Counted from the stretch's first letter, positions 48,659 to 58,270 are shown. The stretch: DNA of 64,000 nt from Sphingobium sp. TCM1 (GCF_001650725.1 NZ_LXVX01000018.1:39508-103507); one strand, 5' to 3'. Notes: a model not told the origin generated them from the sequence alone. Program-made: numbers and translations.

Positions 48659-49284
48659 CCATCCTCGTCGTCACCGGCACCGACACCGGCATCGGCAAGA
48701 CCGTGTTCGCCGCCGGCCTTGCGGGCGCGCTGGGCGCGCATTACTGGAAGCCCATCCAGGCCGGGGTCGATCCCGAAGGCGACAAGGAAACGGTCGCCGC
48801 CCTGTCGGGCCTGTCGCCGGACCGCATCCTGCCGGAAGCCTATCGGCTCAACACGCCCGCATCGCCGCATCTCGCCGCGCGGATCGACGGGGTGGAGATC
48901 GACCTCGATCGCCTGACCCTGCCGCAGGTCGATGGGCCGCTGGTGATCGAGGGGGCGGGGGGCGTGCTGGTCCCTGTCACCGAAACGCTGCTGATGGCCG
49001 ACCTGTTCGCCCATTGGGGCCAGCCGGTCATCCTCTGCGCCCGCACCGGCCTCGGCACGATCAACCACAGCCTGCTCAGCATAGAGGCGCTGCGCGCGCG
49101 CGGAGTGCCCATCGCCGGCATCGCCTTCATCGGTGATCCGCACGCGGAAAATGAGCGGATCATCCCGCGGATCGCGGGAATTTCCTCGCTCGGCCGCCTG
49201 CCGCATCTCGATCCGCTCGATCCCGCCGGCCTGGCCCGCGCCTTTGCGGCGCACATTGCGCTTTCCGATCCTTTCAACCGCTGA
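48655..49284 (+). CDS. bioD: ATP-dependent dethiobiotin synthetase
   Basis: 209 residues. P-loop TGTDTGIGKTVFAAGLAGAL, then KPIQAGVDPE, the VIEGAGGVLVPVTE motif, and ARTGLGTINHSLLS. Closes the ureido ring of dethiobiotin. Coupled to bioF (ATGA overlap). bioA lies 5.3 kb downstream rather than beside it. Confidence 0.95.
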   Translation: MTILVVTGTDTGIGKTVFAAGLAGALGAHYWKPIQAGVDPEGDKETVAALSGLSPDRILPEAYRLNTPASPHLAARIDGVEIDLDRLTLPQVDGPLVIEGAGGVLVPVTETLLMADLFAHWGQPVILCARTGLGTINHSLLSIEALRARGVPIAGIAFIGDPHAENERIIPRIAGISSLGRLPHLDPLDPAGLARAFAAHIALSDPFNR

Positions 49285-49393
49285 TAATTTTCGACCAACG
49301 ACATGGACATCGCTCTTTGACGGGCGTTCAAGTCCTGCCCATGCCGGGCGCATCATGCGGTCGCCCGACCTGTCACAAGCAAGGGACGCTTTG

Positions 49394-51448
49394 ATGAAGA
49401 ACCTCCTCCTGGGCGCCGCCGCGACCGCGCTCGCCCTGGCCGCCACCATGGCCCATGCCGATCAGGCGGCTCCGTCGCCCGCGAGCAGCGCCGCCCGCAA
49501 TACCGGCGTGAAGCCCACCTATGGCACATTCGGCTTCGACACCGCCGGCATGGACAAGTCGGTGAAGCCGGGCGACGATTTCTACGATCATGCCAATGGC
49601 AGCTGGGCGAAGAACACGCCGATCCCGGCCGACAAGTCCAACTATGGTGCGTTCAACACGCTGGACGACCTGTCGCGCACCCGCACCAAGGGCATTCTCG
49701 AAGCGGCGCAGGCCGACCCGAACAGCAAGATCGGCAACGCCTATGCCGCCTATATGGACGGCGTCACGGTCGAGGCGAAGGGGCTGGCCCCGATCAAGCC
49801 GTGGCTGGCCGAGATCCAGGGCGTGAACGACCTGGCGAGCTATGCCAAGGTTGCAGCCAAGGCTGCCCGTTCCGGCATTCGCGGCCCGTTCCGCTTCTAT
49901 GTCGGGCAGGACGACAAGGATCCCGAAACCTATATCCTCTCGATGATGCAGGGCGGCCTGGGCCTGCCCGACCGCGACTATTATCTGGACCAGGGCGAGA
50001 AGATGGCGGCGATCCGCACCGCCTATGTCGCCCATCTGGAAAAGATGCTGACGCTGGCCGGCGAACCCGATGCCCGGTCGCGCGCCGCTGCGCTGATGGC
50101 GTTCGAGACGGAGATCGCCAAGGTCCACTGGACCCAGATCGACAGCCGCGACGCCGACAAGACCTATAACAAGATGGCGCTGGCGGACCTGCAAAAGGCC
50201 GCGCCCGGCTTCGATTTCGCGGCCTTCTACGCCGCCAACAATCTCCAGCCGGCGCAATTGCTGGTCGCCCAGCCCAGCGCCGTGACTGGCGAAGCGGCGC
50301 TGATCGCCAAGGCGCCGTTGCAGGTGCTGAAGGACGGACTGCTGCTGTCCAGCCTGCACGCCTATGCCGACTATCTGCCCGACAGCATCGCAAACGCCGA
50401 CTTCGCCTTCTACGGCACCACCTTGTCCGGCACGCCCGAGCGCGAGGAGCGGTGGAAGCGCGGCGTCACCTTCCTCAAGGAATCGCTGGGCGAGGAAGTG
50501 GGCAAGGCCTATGTCGCCCAATATTTCCCGCCCGAAACCAAGGCGGCGATGGACCAGCTGGTCAAGAATGTCCTCGGCGCCATGGGCCGCCGCATCGACG
50601 GACTGCCCTGGATGAGCAACGAGGCCAAGGCCCGCGCGCACAAGAAGTTGGCCGCCTTCACCCCCAAGATCGGCTATCCCGACAAGTGGCGGGATTATAG
50701 CGGGCTGGAGATCAGGCGCGACGACCTGTTCGGCAATGCCCTGCGCTCCAATGCGTTCGAATTCGACTATAATGTCGGCAAGCTCGGCAAGCCCATATAT
50801 CGCTGGGAATGGGGCATGACGCCGATGGAGATCAACGCCTATGCCAATTTCGGCATGGTCGAGATCGTCTTCCCCGCCGCCATCCTCCAGCCGCCCTTCT
50901 TCGATCCTCATGCCGACCCCGCTGTCAACTATGGCGGCATCGGCGCGGTCATCGGCCATGAACTGAGCCATCATTTCGACGATCAGGGCGCGAAATATGA
51001 CGAGACCGGCAAGCTCAACCAGTGGTGGACCGATCAGGACGTCGCCAACTTCAAGGGCCTGACCGACAAGCTGGTCAAGCAGTATGACGCCTACGAACCC
51101 TTCCCCGGCGCGCATGTGAAGGGCGCGTTCACCCTGGGCGAAAATATCGGCGATCTGGGCGGCCTGGCGGTCGCGCTCGATGCCTATCACGCCTCGCTCG
51201 GCGGGAAAAAGGCCCCCGTGATCGACGGGCTGACCGGCGACCAGCGCTTCTTCCTCGGCTGGGCGCAGGTGTGGCGGCGCAATTATCGCGAGGCGAACCT
51301 GCGTCAGCGACTGGTGACCGATCCGCACGCGCCGTCGCAATATCGCGCCGACATCGTGCGCAACTTCGACGCCTGGTATGACGCCTTCAAGCCCGCGCCG
51401 GGCGGCAAGATCCATCTCGCGCCCAAGGACCGCGTGAAAATCTGGTAG
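49394..51448 (+). CDS. Secreted M13-family zinc metallopeptidase (neprilysin-like)
   Basis: 684 residues. Signal peptide NLLLGAAATALALAATMAHA, then the M13 N-terminal part (SVKPGDDFYDHANGSWAKN) and catalytic domain with H522ELSH526 and the third ligand Glu583 in GENIGDLGG. The substrate-binding NAY motif is present (INAYANFGMVEIVFPAAILQ). Acts on peptides in the periplasm. AAGGGA precedes the ATG at 49394. A terminator follows. Confidence 0.94.
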   Translation: MKNLLLGAAATALALAATMAHADQAAPSPASSAARNTGVKPTYGTFGFDTAGMDKSVKPGDDFYDHANGSWAKNTPIPADKSNYGAFNTLDDLSRTRTKGILEAAQADPNSKIGNAYAAYMDGVTVEAKGLAPIKPWLAEIQGVNDLASYAKVAAKAARSGIRGPFRFYVGQDDKDPETYILSMMQGGLGLPDRDYYLDQGEKMAAIRTAYVAHLEKMLTLAGEPDARSRAAALMAFETEIAKVHWTQIDSRDADKTYNKMALADLQKAAPGFDFAAFYAANNLQPAQLLVAQPSAVTGEAALIAKAPLQVLKDGLLLSSLHAYADYLPDSIANADFAFYGTTLSGTPEREERWKRGVTFLKESLGEEVGKAYVAQYFPPETKAAMDQLVKNVLGAMGRRIDGLPWMSNEAKARAHKKLAAFTPKIGYPDKWRDYSGLEIRRDDLFGNALRSNAFEFDYNVGKLGKPIYRWEWGMTPMEINAYANFGMVEIVFPAAILQPPFFDPHADPAVNYGGIGAVIGHELSHHFDDQGAKYDETGKLNQWWTDQDVANFKGLTDKLVKQYDAYEPFPGAHVKGAFTLGENIGDLGGLAVALDAYHASLGGKKAPVIDGLTGDQRFFLGWAQVWRRNYREANLRQRLVTDPHAPSQYRADIVRNFDAWYDAFKPAPGGKIHLAPKDRVKIW

Positions 51449-51455
51449 GAATCGG

Positions 51456-51489
51456 TCGGGCCGGGTTCATCCGAATCCGGCCCGATTTT
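51456..51489 (+). terminator. Terminator after the M13 peptidase gene
   Basis: TCGGGCCGG ... CCGGCCCGATTTTC, 9-bp stem followed by a short T-run. Confidence 0.8.
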
Positions 51490-51663
51490 CATTATGATAG
51501 CGAAATAATTGGTGGTGCGGCAGGATGCCGCTTGCCGCCGACGAACCGATGTGCGCGCGCCAGCCATCTTTTGAATCCCACGACTCGCCGTTCCGCCCTT
51601 TCCCGCTCGGAACGCATTTCACAGCTTGGCCGTCTGATCAGCAACTTGATCACAAGGAGAAGC

Positions 51664-52083
51664 ATGTTGACGGGTCTCAACACCACCGGTTTCCTCAAGG
51701 CGGGCATCGCCTCGATCGCATTGTTCGCCGCCTATCCCGCCCTCGCCCAGAGCGAGGCCGCCGCACCTGCGGCCCCGGCCGCTCCGGCTGTCGGCGCCAG
51801 TAATTTCAGTGACGCCGACATCAAGCAGTTCGCCGCCGCCGCGGTGGAAGTGACGAAGATCCAGCAGGATTCGTCCATCCCCGACGCGGACAAGCAGCCC
51901 AAGATGGTCGCGGCACTGCAGGCATCGGGCATCCCGCCCGAAAAGTTCAATCAGATTGGCCAGGCAGCCGCCGCCGATCCGGCGCTGCAGCAGCGCATCC
52001 AGGCGGCCGCCCCGGCCGCCCCGGCGCCTGCCCCGGCAGACCCTGCCGCGCCCGCGCAACCGGCCCAGCCGCCGCAGCAATAA
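51664..52083 (+). CDS. Exported DUF4168-type protein
   Basis: 139 residues. Signal peptide (TGFLKAGIASIALFAAYPAL then AQ), Ala/Pro-rich spacer, and a central DUF4168-like domain (FSDADIKQFAAAAVEVTKIQ, SGIPPEKFNQIGQAAAADPA). Ends in an Ala/Pro/Gln-rich tail. Function unknown. AAGGAG precedes the ATG at 51664; an in-frame leader to 51532 lacks support. Followed by a strong terminator. Confidence 0.82.
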   Translation: MLTGLNTTGFLKAGIASIALFAAYPALAQSEAAAPAAPAAPAVGASNFSDADIKQFAAAAVEVTKIQQDSSIPDADKQPKMVAALQASGIPPEKFNQIGQAAAADPALQQRIQAAAPAAPAPAPADPAAPAQPAQPPQQ

Positions 52084-52094
52084 TGTCCCCCCTG

Positions 52095-52126
52095 GGCCGG
52101 GCGTGGCGACACCGCCACGCCCGGCC
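52095..52126 (+). terminator. Terminator after the DUF4168 gene
   Basis: GGCCGGGCGTGGCG, loop ACAC, CGCCACGCCCGGCC, then TTCCTCTTTG. Perfect 14-bp stem. Confidence 0.88.
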
Positions 52127-52198
52127 TTCCTCTTTGTTCCCCAATGCGTAAAAATATCGGGGGTGACGCGCCCTTGATCGCCTGTCTATCCTAACACC

Positions 52199-54010
52199 AT
52201 GCAGGAACAGGCACTTTCCATCGCGCTGATCGGCATATTGGGGATCGGCGCGCAATGGATCGCCTGGCGGACCGGCTGGCCCGCCATCGCCCTGATGCTG
52301 GCGGCAGGCGTAGTTGGCGGACCCGTCCTCCACCTTATCAATCCCGAGCATGTCTTCGGCGACCTGCTGGAGCCGATGGTGTCGGTTGCGGTCGCGCTGA
52401 TCCTGTTCGAGGGTGGTCTCAGTCTCAATTTTCGCGAATTGCGCAAGACCGACGGTGCGGTCACGCGCCTGGTGCTCCTGGGTTCGCCGATCGGCTGGGC
52501 ATTGGGATCGCTCGCCTGTTATTATATCGCCGGCCTCGTCTGGCCGGTGGCCATCCTGTTCGCGGGCATATTGGTTGTCACCGGGCCGACCGTGGTGCTG
52601 CCGCTGCTGCGTCAGTCCAATGTCGCCGCACGGCCGCGCGCGATCCTGAAATGGGAAGCGATCGTCAACGATCCGAGCGGCGCGCTGCTGGGCGTCGTCA
52701 CCTATGAATATCTGCGCCGATCGGGGGAGGGGAGTTCGCTTGCCACCGTCATCGTCTCCCTGATCGCCGCCGCCATCGTCGCCGGGCTGTTGGGCTGGAT
52801 CGCGGCGCGCGCGATTGGCTGGATCTTCCCGCGCGGCCATGTGCCCGAATATCTCAAGGCTCCGGTGCTGCTGGTCGCGGTGATCGGGGTGTTCGTCCTG
52901 TCCAACATCATCCAGCAGGAAACCGGGCTGCTCGCTGTCACGGTCATGGGCGTGGCGCTGGCGAACATGCGGCTGGATTCGCTGCGCGACATCCAGCCCT
53001 TCAAGGAAAATGTCACGGTCCTCCTCATCTCGGGCGTGTTCGTGATCCTGTCGGCCTCGCTGGACCTCGCTGTCCTGCGTCAGTTCGAATGGCGCTTCCT
53101 CGGCTTCCTCTTCGCCCTCCTGTTCCTGGTCCGGCCGATCACCGTGCTGTTGAGCCTCGCCTTCTCGCCCGTCCCCTGGAACGAGCGGCTGCTGGTCGCC
53201 TGGATCGCTCCGCGCGGCATCGTGGCGGTCGCCATTTCCGGCCTGTTCGCGCTGCGGCTCGATCGCCTTGGCTATGGCGACGGCTCGATTCTCGTCACTT
53301 TGTCCTTCGCGGTGGTGGTGGCGACGATCGTCTGCCATGGCTTTTCGATCAAGCCGGTGGCCCGCCTGCTGAAGGTCACGGGTGCGCAGGAAAAGGGGCT
53401 TTTGCTGGTGGGCGCCACTCCCTTCAGCCTGGGCCTGGCTTCGCAGTTACAAGCGCTGGAGGTGCCGGTGATGATCGCCGACAATAGCTGGCAGCGACTG
53501 GCGCCGGCTCGCCATGCCGGCATCCCGACCTATCATGGCGAGATATTGTCGGAAGCGACCGAGGAACGGCTCGACCTCGCCCGGTTCCAGGTGCTGGCGG
53601 CGACGACCGATAACGAAGCCTATAATGCGCTGGTCTGCAACGAGTTCGCGCCTGAAATCGGCCGCGACAATGTCCATCAGCTGGGCGACGCCAGTGACGA
53701 TGAAGACCCCCGCGCCCTGCCCGAATCGCTGCGCGGCCGCGCGCTCTTTTCCTCAGGCCATGGCGTGGAGGACATCATGCAGCGCGAGGAACAGGGCTGG
53801 ACCTTCCGCAAGACCCGGATCAGCGAGCAGTTCGACTTTGAGGCCGCACGTGCCTCCCTGGCCGAAGGCGGCGACATGCTGCTGCTGGTGCGCAGGAATG
53901 GCGCGCTGCGTTTCTTCACCCACGCGTCGCGGCCGACGCCCCAACCCGGCGACACGGTCCTGTCCTATGTGCCGCCCGCCGACATATGGCCGAAAGGAGA
54001 GCAAGAATGA
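52199..54010 (+). CDS. CPA1-type cation:proton antiporter with C-terminal regulatory domain
   Basis: 603 residues. About twelve membrane segments, with the NDP motif (AIVNDPSGALLG) in the transport core and LILFEGGLSLNFRELRKTD early. The C-terminal 200 residues form an RCK/TrkA-N-like soluble domain (GLLLVGATPFSLGLASQLQA, VPVMIADNSWQRL, LAATTDNEAYNALVC), which usually senses nucleotides. Exchanges Na+ or K+ for H+. It overlaps the following lipoprotein gene by four bases. Confidence 0.9.
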   Translation: MQEQALSIALIGILGIGAQWIAWRTGWPAIALMLAAGVVGGPVLHLINPEHVFGDLLEPMVSVAVALILFEGGLSLNFRELRKTDGAVTRLVLLGSPIGWALGSLACYYIAGLVWPVAILFAGILVVTGPTVVLPLLRQSNVAARPRAILKWEAIVNDPSGALLGVVTYEYLRRSGEGSSLATVIVSLIAAAIVAGLLGWIAARAIGWIFPRGHVPEYLKAPVLLVAVIGVFVLSNIIQQETGLLAVTVMGVALANMRLDSLRDIQPFKENVTVLLISGVFVILSASLDLAVLRQFEWRFLGFLFALLFLVRPITVLLSLAFSPVPWNERLLVAWIAPRGIVAVAISGLFALRLDRLGYGDGSILVTLSFAVVVATIVCHGFSIKPVARLLKVTGAQEKGLLLVGATPFSLGLASQLQALEVPVMIADNSWQRLAPARHAGIPTYHGEILSEATEERLDLARFQVLAATTDNEAYNALVCNEFAPEIGRDNVHQLGDASDDEDPRALPESLRGRALFSSGHGVEDIMQREEQGWTFRKTRISEQFDFEAARASLAEGGDMLLLVRRNGALRFFTHASRPTPQPGDTVLSYVPPADIWPKGEQE

Positions 54011-54603
54011 GGAGATTGGCTCCCACGCCCCTTCTGCTGTGTGCGCTGGCCGCGTGCCACGCCCCTACGGACAAGGATGCCGGTGAGATAGCCGATGCAG
54101 CCAATGCGATCGAAGCCAATGCAGCGGACAATATTGTCGAGCCGCAACGCTCGATCCTGCGTCCCGAGGTGATCGACAAGCCTGATGTGCCCGCGATCGA
54201 GCCGGTGGAGGCGGTGATCGGCTTCGGCCAAGCCCCGATGGCGCTGGACGATGCCGCCAGGTCGGCGCTCGACCGGCTGCTGGCGACGCCCGCGATGAAG
54301 GCCGGCGGCCCCGTCACCCTGCGCGGTCACAGCGATTCGCGCGGCAGCGACGGCGACAACCGGGTCGCATCCCGCATCCGGGGGGAATTGGTGCGCGACT
54401 ATCTGGTCGAGAAGGGCGTGGCCAGGGGGCGCATCAGCCTGGTCGCGCTGGGCGAAACCCGGCCGATCGCCCCCAATGGGCGGGAGGATGGCAGCGACGA
54501 TCCCGAAGGCCGGGCGAAGAACCGCCGGGTCGAGGTGCATGTCGCGCTCCCCGCCGTGATCGTCCCGCCTCCGGTGGAGCCTAAGCCGGCGGAGAAGCCA
54601 TAG
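54007..54603 (+). CDS. OmpA-family lipoprotein
   Basis: 198 residues. Lipoprotein signal MRRLAPTPLLLCALAAC with the lipobox LAAC, then a spacer and an OmpA-like peptidoglycan-binding domain (LRGHSDSRGSDGDNRVASR, LVALGETRPIAPNGREDGSD, RRVEVHVAL). Likely anchors the outer membrane or envelope to the cell wall. Coupled by ATGA overlap to the antiporter gene, which is an unusual pairing. Confidence 0.87.
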   Translation: MRRLAPTPLLLCALAACHAPTDKDAGEIADAANAIEANAADNIVEPQRSILRPEVIDKPDVPAIEPVEAVIGFGQAPMALDDAARSALDRLLATPAMKAGGPVTLRGHSDSRGSDGDNRVASRIRGELVRDYLVEKGVARGRISLVALGETRPIAPNGREDGSDDPEGRAKNRRVEVHVALPAVIVPPPVEPKPAEKP

Positions 54604-54635
54604 CCTTCCGATCTCCGCTGGCCTAAAGGCACGTC

Positions 54636-55925
54636 ATGACCTCTCCTGTCTGGCATCCCTTCACCCAGCATGGCCTGAACGAGCCGATCCCCCATGTGGT
54701 CCGGGCAGAGGGGGCGCTGCTGCACCTCGCCGACGGCGGCACGTTGATCGACGGCATTTCCAGCTGGTGGGTGACGACCCATGGCCATTGCGAACCGCGC
54801 ATCGCCGCCGCCATCGGGCGGCAGGCGACCCAGCTCGACCAATTGATCTTCGCCGCCTACACGCATGGGCCGGCCGAAGAGGTCGCGCGCGGGCTGATCG
54901 ACCTCGCGCCGCGCTTCGATGGCCAGCCCGCACTCGCCCATGTCTTCTATTCCGACAGCGGTTCGACCGCGGTCGAAGTCGCGCTCAAGATGGCGCTCGG
55001 CTATTGGCACAATCTGGCGCTGGATGGCCTCGCCGAGGCGCGCAGCCGCATCCTCGTCCTTGAACATGGCTATCATGGCGACACGATCGGCGCCATGTCG
55101 ATCGGCGAGCGCGGCGTCTACAACGCCGCCTGGACGCCCCTGTTGTTCGATGTCGGCACCGTTCCTTTCCCCGCGCCGGGCGGGGAGCAGGTCTGCCTCG
55201 ACGCGCTGGAGGCCGCCTGCGCGGACAAGCCCGCTGCATTCATCGTCGAGCCGCTGATCCTGGGGGCAGGGGGGATGCTGATCTATCCGCCGCACATGCT
55301 GCGGGAAATGGCGGCGATCTGTCGCAAGCACGGCGTGCTCTTCATCGCGGACGAGGTGATGACCGGCTGGGGCCGCACCGGCACGCTTTTCGCCTGCGAG
55401 CAGGCCGGTGTCGTGCCCGACATCATGGCCGTGGCCAAGGGCATTACCGGCGGGGCCATCCCGCTCGCCGCGACGCTGGCCACCGCGCCGATCTTCGACG
55501 CGCATTCTTCGACCGATCGCGCGCGCCTCTTCTACCATTCGTCCAGCTATACGGCGAATGCGATCGCCTGCGCCGCCGCTGCCGCCAATCTCGCCATCTG
55601 GCGGGAAGAGGATGTGCTGGGCCGGATCGCCGCCCTGGCCGATGGCATGGCCACGCGACTCGCGAGGCTGGCGGCGCATCCGGCCTTCGCCAACCCGCGC
55701 CAGCTGGGCGCCATCGCCGCGATCGACCTTGTCGCGCCGGACGCTGGCTATCTTTCCGACCTTGCCCCGCGGCTGCGCGCCTTCTTTCTGGAACATGGCC
55801 TCTTGCTGCGGCCGCTGGGCAACAGCATATACCTCATGCCGCCCTATTGTCTCGACGCCGACCAGCTCGACATGATCTTCGCGGCGCTCCATGCCGCCGG
55901 TGAAAAGTTCGGTGTGCAACCCTGA
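54636..55925 (+). CDS. bioA: Adenosylmethionine-8-amino-7-oxononanoate aminotransferase
   Basis: 429 residues. PLP aminotransferase using SAM as amino donor in biotin synthesis. Motifs WHPFTQHGLNEP, GISSWWVTTHGHCEPRI, EHGYHGDTIGAMSIGERG, FIADEVMTGWGRTG and PLP Lys268 in AVAKGITGG. The N-terminal WHPFTQ signature distinguishes BioA from other class-III aminotransferases. Separated from bioFD by 5.3 kb of unrelated genes. Confidence 0.95.
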   Translation: MTSPVWHPFTQHGLNEPIPHVVRAEGALLHLADGGTLIDGISSWWVTTHGHCEPRIAAAIGRQATQLDQLIFAAYTHGPAEEVARGLIDLAPRFDGQPALAHVFYSDSGSTAVEVALKMALGYWHNLALDGLAEARSRILVLEHGYHGDTIGAMSIGERGVYNAAWTPLLFDVGTVPFPAPGGEQVCLDALEAACADKPAAFIVEPLILGAGGMLIYPPHMLREMAAICRKHGVLFIADEVMTGWGRTGTLFACEQAGVVPDIMAVAKGITGGAIPLAATLATAPIFDAHSSTDRARLFYHSSSYTANAIACAAAAANLAIWREEDVLGRIAALADGMATRLARLAAHPAFANPRQLGAIAAIDLVAPDAGYLSDLAPRLRAFFLEHGLLLRPLGNSIYLMPPYCLDADQLDMIFAALHAAGEKFGVQP

Positions 55926-55982
55926 CTTTCATTTTGTGCGATTTGGCGCTATGGCGGCGCGATTTTTCGAATTCGGGATAAT

Positions 55983-56201
55983 ATGGCTAAAGAAGAACTG
56001 CTTGAAATGCGCGGACAGGTTGTGGAGCTTCTCCCCAACGCCATGTTCCGCGTGCGGCTGGAAAATGATCACGAAATTCTCGGCCATACGGCCGGCAAGA
56101 TGCGCAAGAATCGCATCCGCGTGCTCGTGGGCGACGAAGTTCTCGTCGAACTCACCCCCTACGACCTGACCAAGGGTCGGATCACTTACCGCTTCAAATA
56201 A
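55983..56201 (+). CDS. infA: Translation initiation factor IF-1
   Basis: 72 residues, exact length of the family. S1-type OB fold: [35 protein letters not shown], and [11 protein letters not shown]. Binds the ribosomal A site during initiation. First gene of the infA-maf-rng-yacG cluster. Confidence 0.98.
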   Translation: MAKEELLEMRGQVVELLPNAMFRVRLENDHEILGHTAGKMRKNRIRVLVGDEVLVELTPYDLTKGRITYRFK

Positions 56202-56213
56202 GCCGCTGGATTG

Positions 56214-56786
56214 ATGCGGCTCATCCTTGCTTCGGCGTCCCCCAGGCGGCTTGACCTTCTGGGCCAGATCGGCGTCGTCCCCGACGCGGTCGATCCTGCC
56301 GATATCGACGAAGCCCCCCTGAAGCATGAAACGCCCGCAGCCTATGCTGCGCGCGTGGCGGCGGACAAGGGGGCGCTCGTCGCCGCGCGCCATCCGGGCG
56401 CGCTCATCCTGTCGGGCGACACCGTGGTCGCCGCCGGGCGCCGCATCCTGCCCAAGGCGGAAAGCGAGGCCGAGGCGCGCGCCTGCCTCGCCCTGCTGTC
56501 GGGCCGCCGCCACCGGGTATTCAGCGCGATCACGCTGATCGACGCGGATGGGCGGGCGCGGCATCGCCTGGCGGACAATATCGTCACCTTCAAGCGGCTG
56601 GAGCGGGCGGAGATCGACGCCTATGTCGCCGGGGGCGAATGGCGCGGCAAGGCCGGCGGCTACGCGATCCAGGGCCACGCCGCGGGCTTGATCCGCGCCA
56701 TCCAGGGCAGCCACAGCGCGATCATGGGCCTGCCGCTTTACGAAACCCGCGCGCTGTTGAAGGCAGCGGGCTACCCATTGGACTAG
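56214..56786 (+). CDS. maf: Maf-family nucleotide pyrophosphatase
   Basis: 190 residues. LILASASPRRLDLL at the N terminus, LILSGDTVVAAGRRIL and GGYAIQGHAAGLIRAIQGSH (Maf signatures). Hydrolyses non-canonical or canonical nucleoside triphosphates; substrate subclass not assigned. ATG at 56214 (a TTG directly before it is in frame). 12 bases after infA. Confidence 0.93.
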   Translation: MRLILASASPRRLDLLGQIGVVPDAVDPADIDEAPLKHETPAAYAARVAADKGALVAARHPGALILSGDTVVAAGRRILPKAESEAEARACLALLSGRRHRVFSAITLIDADGRARHRLADNIVTFKRLERAEIDAYVAGGEWRGKAGGYAIQGHAAGLIRAIQGSHSAIMGLPLYETRALLKAAGYPLD

Positions 56787-56848
56787 AGGGATTGCAAGGG
56801 AAAGGGCAGATTTCCGTGCTCGGCAACCCCACCAACAGGAACAGCATT

Positions 56849-57838
56849 ATGGCCGAATGGCTCTATGAAGAAGGTATCGGCGAAGCTCGCGCGGCGCTGA
56901 TCGAGCATGGCAAGCTGGTCGAGGCGCTGATCGAGCGGGACGGCGGTGATGCCCGTGCCGGCGCGGTCGTGCAGGGACGTCTGATCGCCACCATCATTCC
57001 CCGCAAGCGCGGTATCGTCCGCCTGACTTCGGGCGAGGAGGTGCTACTGGAGCCGATCCCGCCCAGGCTGGCGGAGGGCGGCAATGTGCTGGTCGAAATC
57101 CTGCGCGAGGCGATTGCCGAGGAAGGCCGCCCCAAGCGGGCCAAGGGCCGCGTGCCAGCGCCCGGCGTCAAGCCCCATGCCGGACCCAGCCTGCTCCAGC
57201 GCATCCGCGCCACCGGCGTGCCCGTGATTCCGTGCCCCGCGCATGAAGAGGATCGGTTAGAGGCGCATGGCTGGAGCGAGTTGATGGAGGAGGCGATGAC
57301 GGGCGAGGTCGGCACGGAGGCCGCCGCGCTGCGGCTTTACCTCACTCCCGCCATGTTGCTGATCGACGTGGATGGATCGCTGCCGCCCGCCCAGCTCGGT
57401 CCCAAGGGCGCCAAGCTTGCCGCCCAGGCGATCCGCCGCATGGGGCTGAGCGGGTCGATCGGCATCGACCTGCCGACGATGAACAACAAGGATGAGCGGA
57501 TGATCGCCGCCGCGCAGATCGACAAATATCTGCCGCTTCCCTTCGAGCGCACCGCGGTCAACGGCTTCGGCTTCCTCCAGGTCATCCGCCGTCGCGAACG
57601 CGCCAACCTGATGGAATTGCTGCGCGAGGATCCGGTGCTGACGGCGGCGCTGGCGCTGTTGCGCCGCGCGGAACGGCATGGCCAGGGCGGGGCCGCGACG
57701 ATCACCGCTGCGCCCGCGATCATCGACCTGTTGCGCAAGCGGCAGGACTGGGTCGAGCTGCTCGCCCGCCGCAGGGGCGGCGCGGTGATCCTGAGCGCCG
57801 ACGCGGCGCTTTCCCTGGCGGGCGGCCATGTCGCCTAA
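56849..57838 (+). CDS. Compact RNase E/G-family ribonuclease
   Basis: 329 residues, much shorter than RNase G (about 490). The first part is a reduced RNA-binding region; the catalytic part retains LYLTPAMLLIDVDGSLPPAQ, SGSIGIDLPTMNNKDERMIA and ERTAVNGFGFLQVIRRRERA, matching the RNase E/G DNase-I-like core where two Asp residues bind metal. The CPxCxGxG zinc-link is absent, so it may not form the RNase E/G tetramer. Overlaps yacG by 11 bases. Start at 56849 has AGGA upstream; a GTG at 56816 is possible. Confidence 0.85.
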   Translation: MAEWLYEEGIGEARAALIEHGKLVEALIERDGGDARAGAVVQGRLIATIIPRKRGIVRLTSGEEVLLEPIPPRLAEGGNVLVEILREAIAEEGRPKRAKGRVPAPGVKPHAGPSLLQRIRATGVPVIPCPAHEEDRLEAHGWSELMEEAMTGEVGTEAAALRLYLTPAMLLIDVDGSLPPAQLGPKGAKLAAQAIRRMGLSGSIGIDLPTMNNKDERMIAAAQIDKYLPLPFERTAVNGFGFLQVIRRRERANLMELLREDPVLTAALALLRRAERHGQGGAATITAAPAIIDLLRKRQDWVELLARRRGGAVILSADAALSLAGGHVA

Positions 57839-58022
57839 GCCCGCGTCCTGTCCGGTCTGCGGCCAGCCTTCGCGCCCGGAAACCCGCCCTTTTTGCGGCC
57901 CCGCCTGCCGCGACCGCGACCTTCTGCAATGGCTCGGCGAAGGCTATCGCGTACCCGGTCCGCCAGCCGACGAAGTCGCGCAAAAAAATGGCAATTATGG
58001 GCTGGACAGCGAGCCGGATTGA
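57828..58022 (+). CDS. yacG: YacG zinc-binding protein (DNA gyrase inhibitor family)
   Basis: 64 residues. The zinc ligands are CPVCGQPS and FCGPACRDRDLLQWL, followed by the LGEGYRVPG motif and an acidic tail. In E. coli YacG binds GyrB and inhibits gyrase. Start lies inside the end of the ribonuclease gene, so the two are coupled. Confidence 0.92.
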   Translation: MSPKPASCPVCGQPSRPETRPFCGPACRDRDLLQWLGEGYRVPGPPADEVAQKNGNYGLDSEPD

Positions 58023-58071
58023 CGCCTATAGGCACGCCTCCATCCGGCGGACGCCTCCGCCAGGAACCCGT

Positions 58072-58147
58072 GCCCGGGTAGCTCAGTTGGTAGAGCATGC
58101 GATTGAAAATCGCAGTGTCGGCGGTTCGACTCCGTCCCCGGGCACCA
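58072..58147 (+). tRNA. tRNA-Phe (anticodon GAA)
   Basis: 76 bases from GCCCGGG to CCCGGGC plus ACCA, with the CCA encoded. The D arm (GCTC...GAGC), anticodon arm TGCGATTGAAAATCGCA with GAA, and T arm (GGCGGTTCGACTCCGTC) pair properly. It is the likely integration site of the element that follows: the integrase gene starts 173 bases after the 3' end and points away. Confidence 0.97.
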
Positions 58148-58270
58148 TTTGTTCTTTTTTCCTCATCCAGCAGCATCCAGAGCCGTCCAGAAAATGGCGG
58201 AAAACGTGGGTTTTTGACCAACCCACCGTCCCCGTACGTCCCCGGGGGTACACTGGCAGCCACCCCTCGG

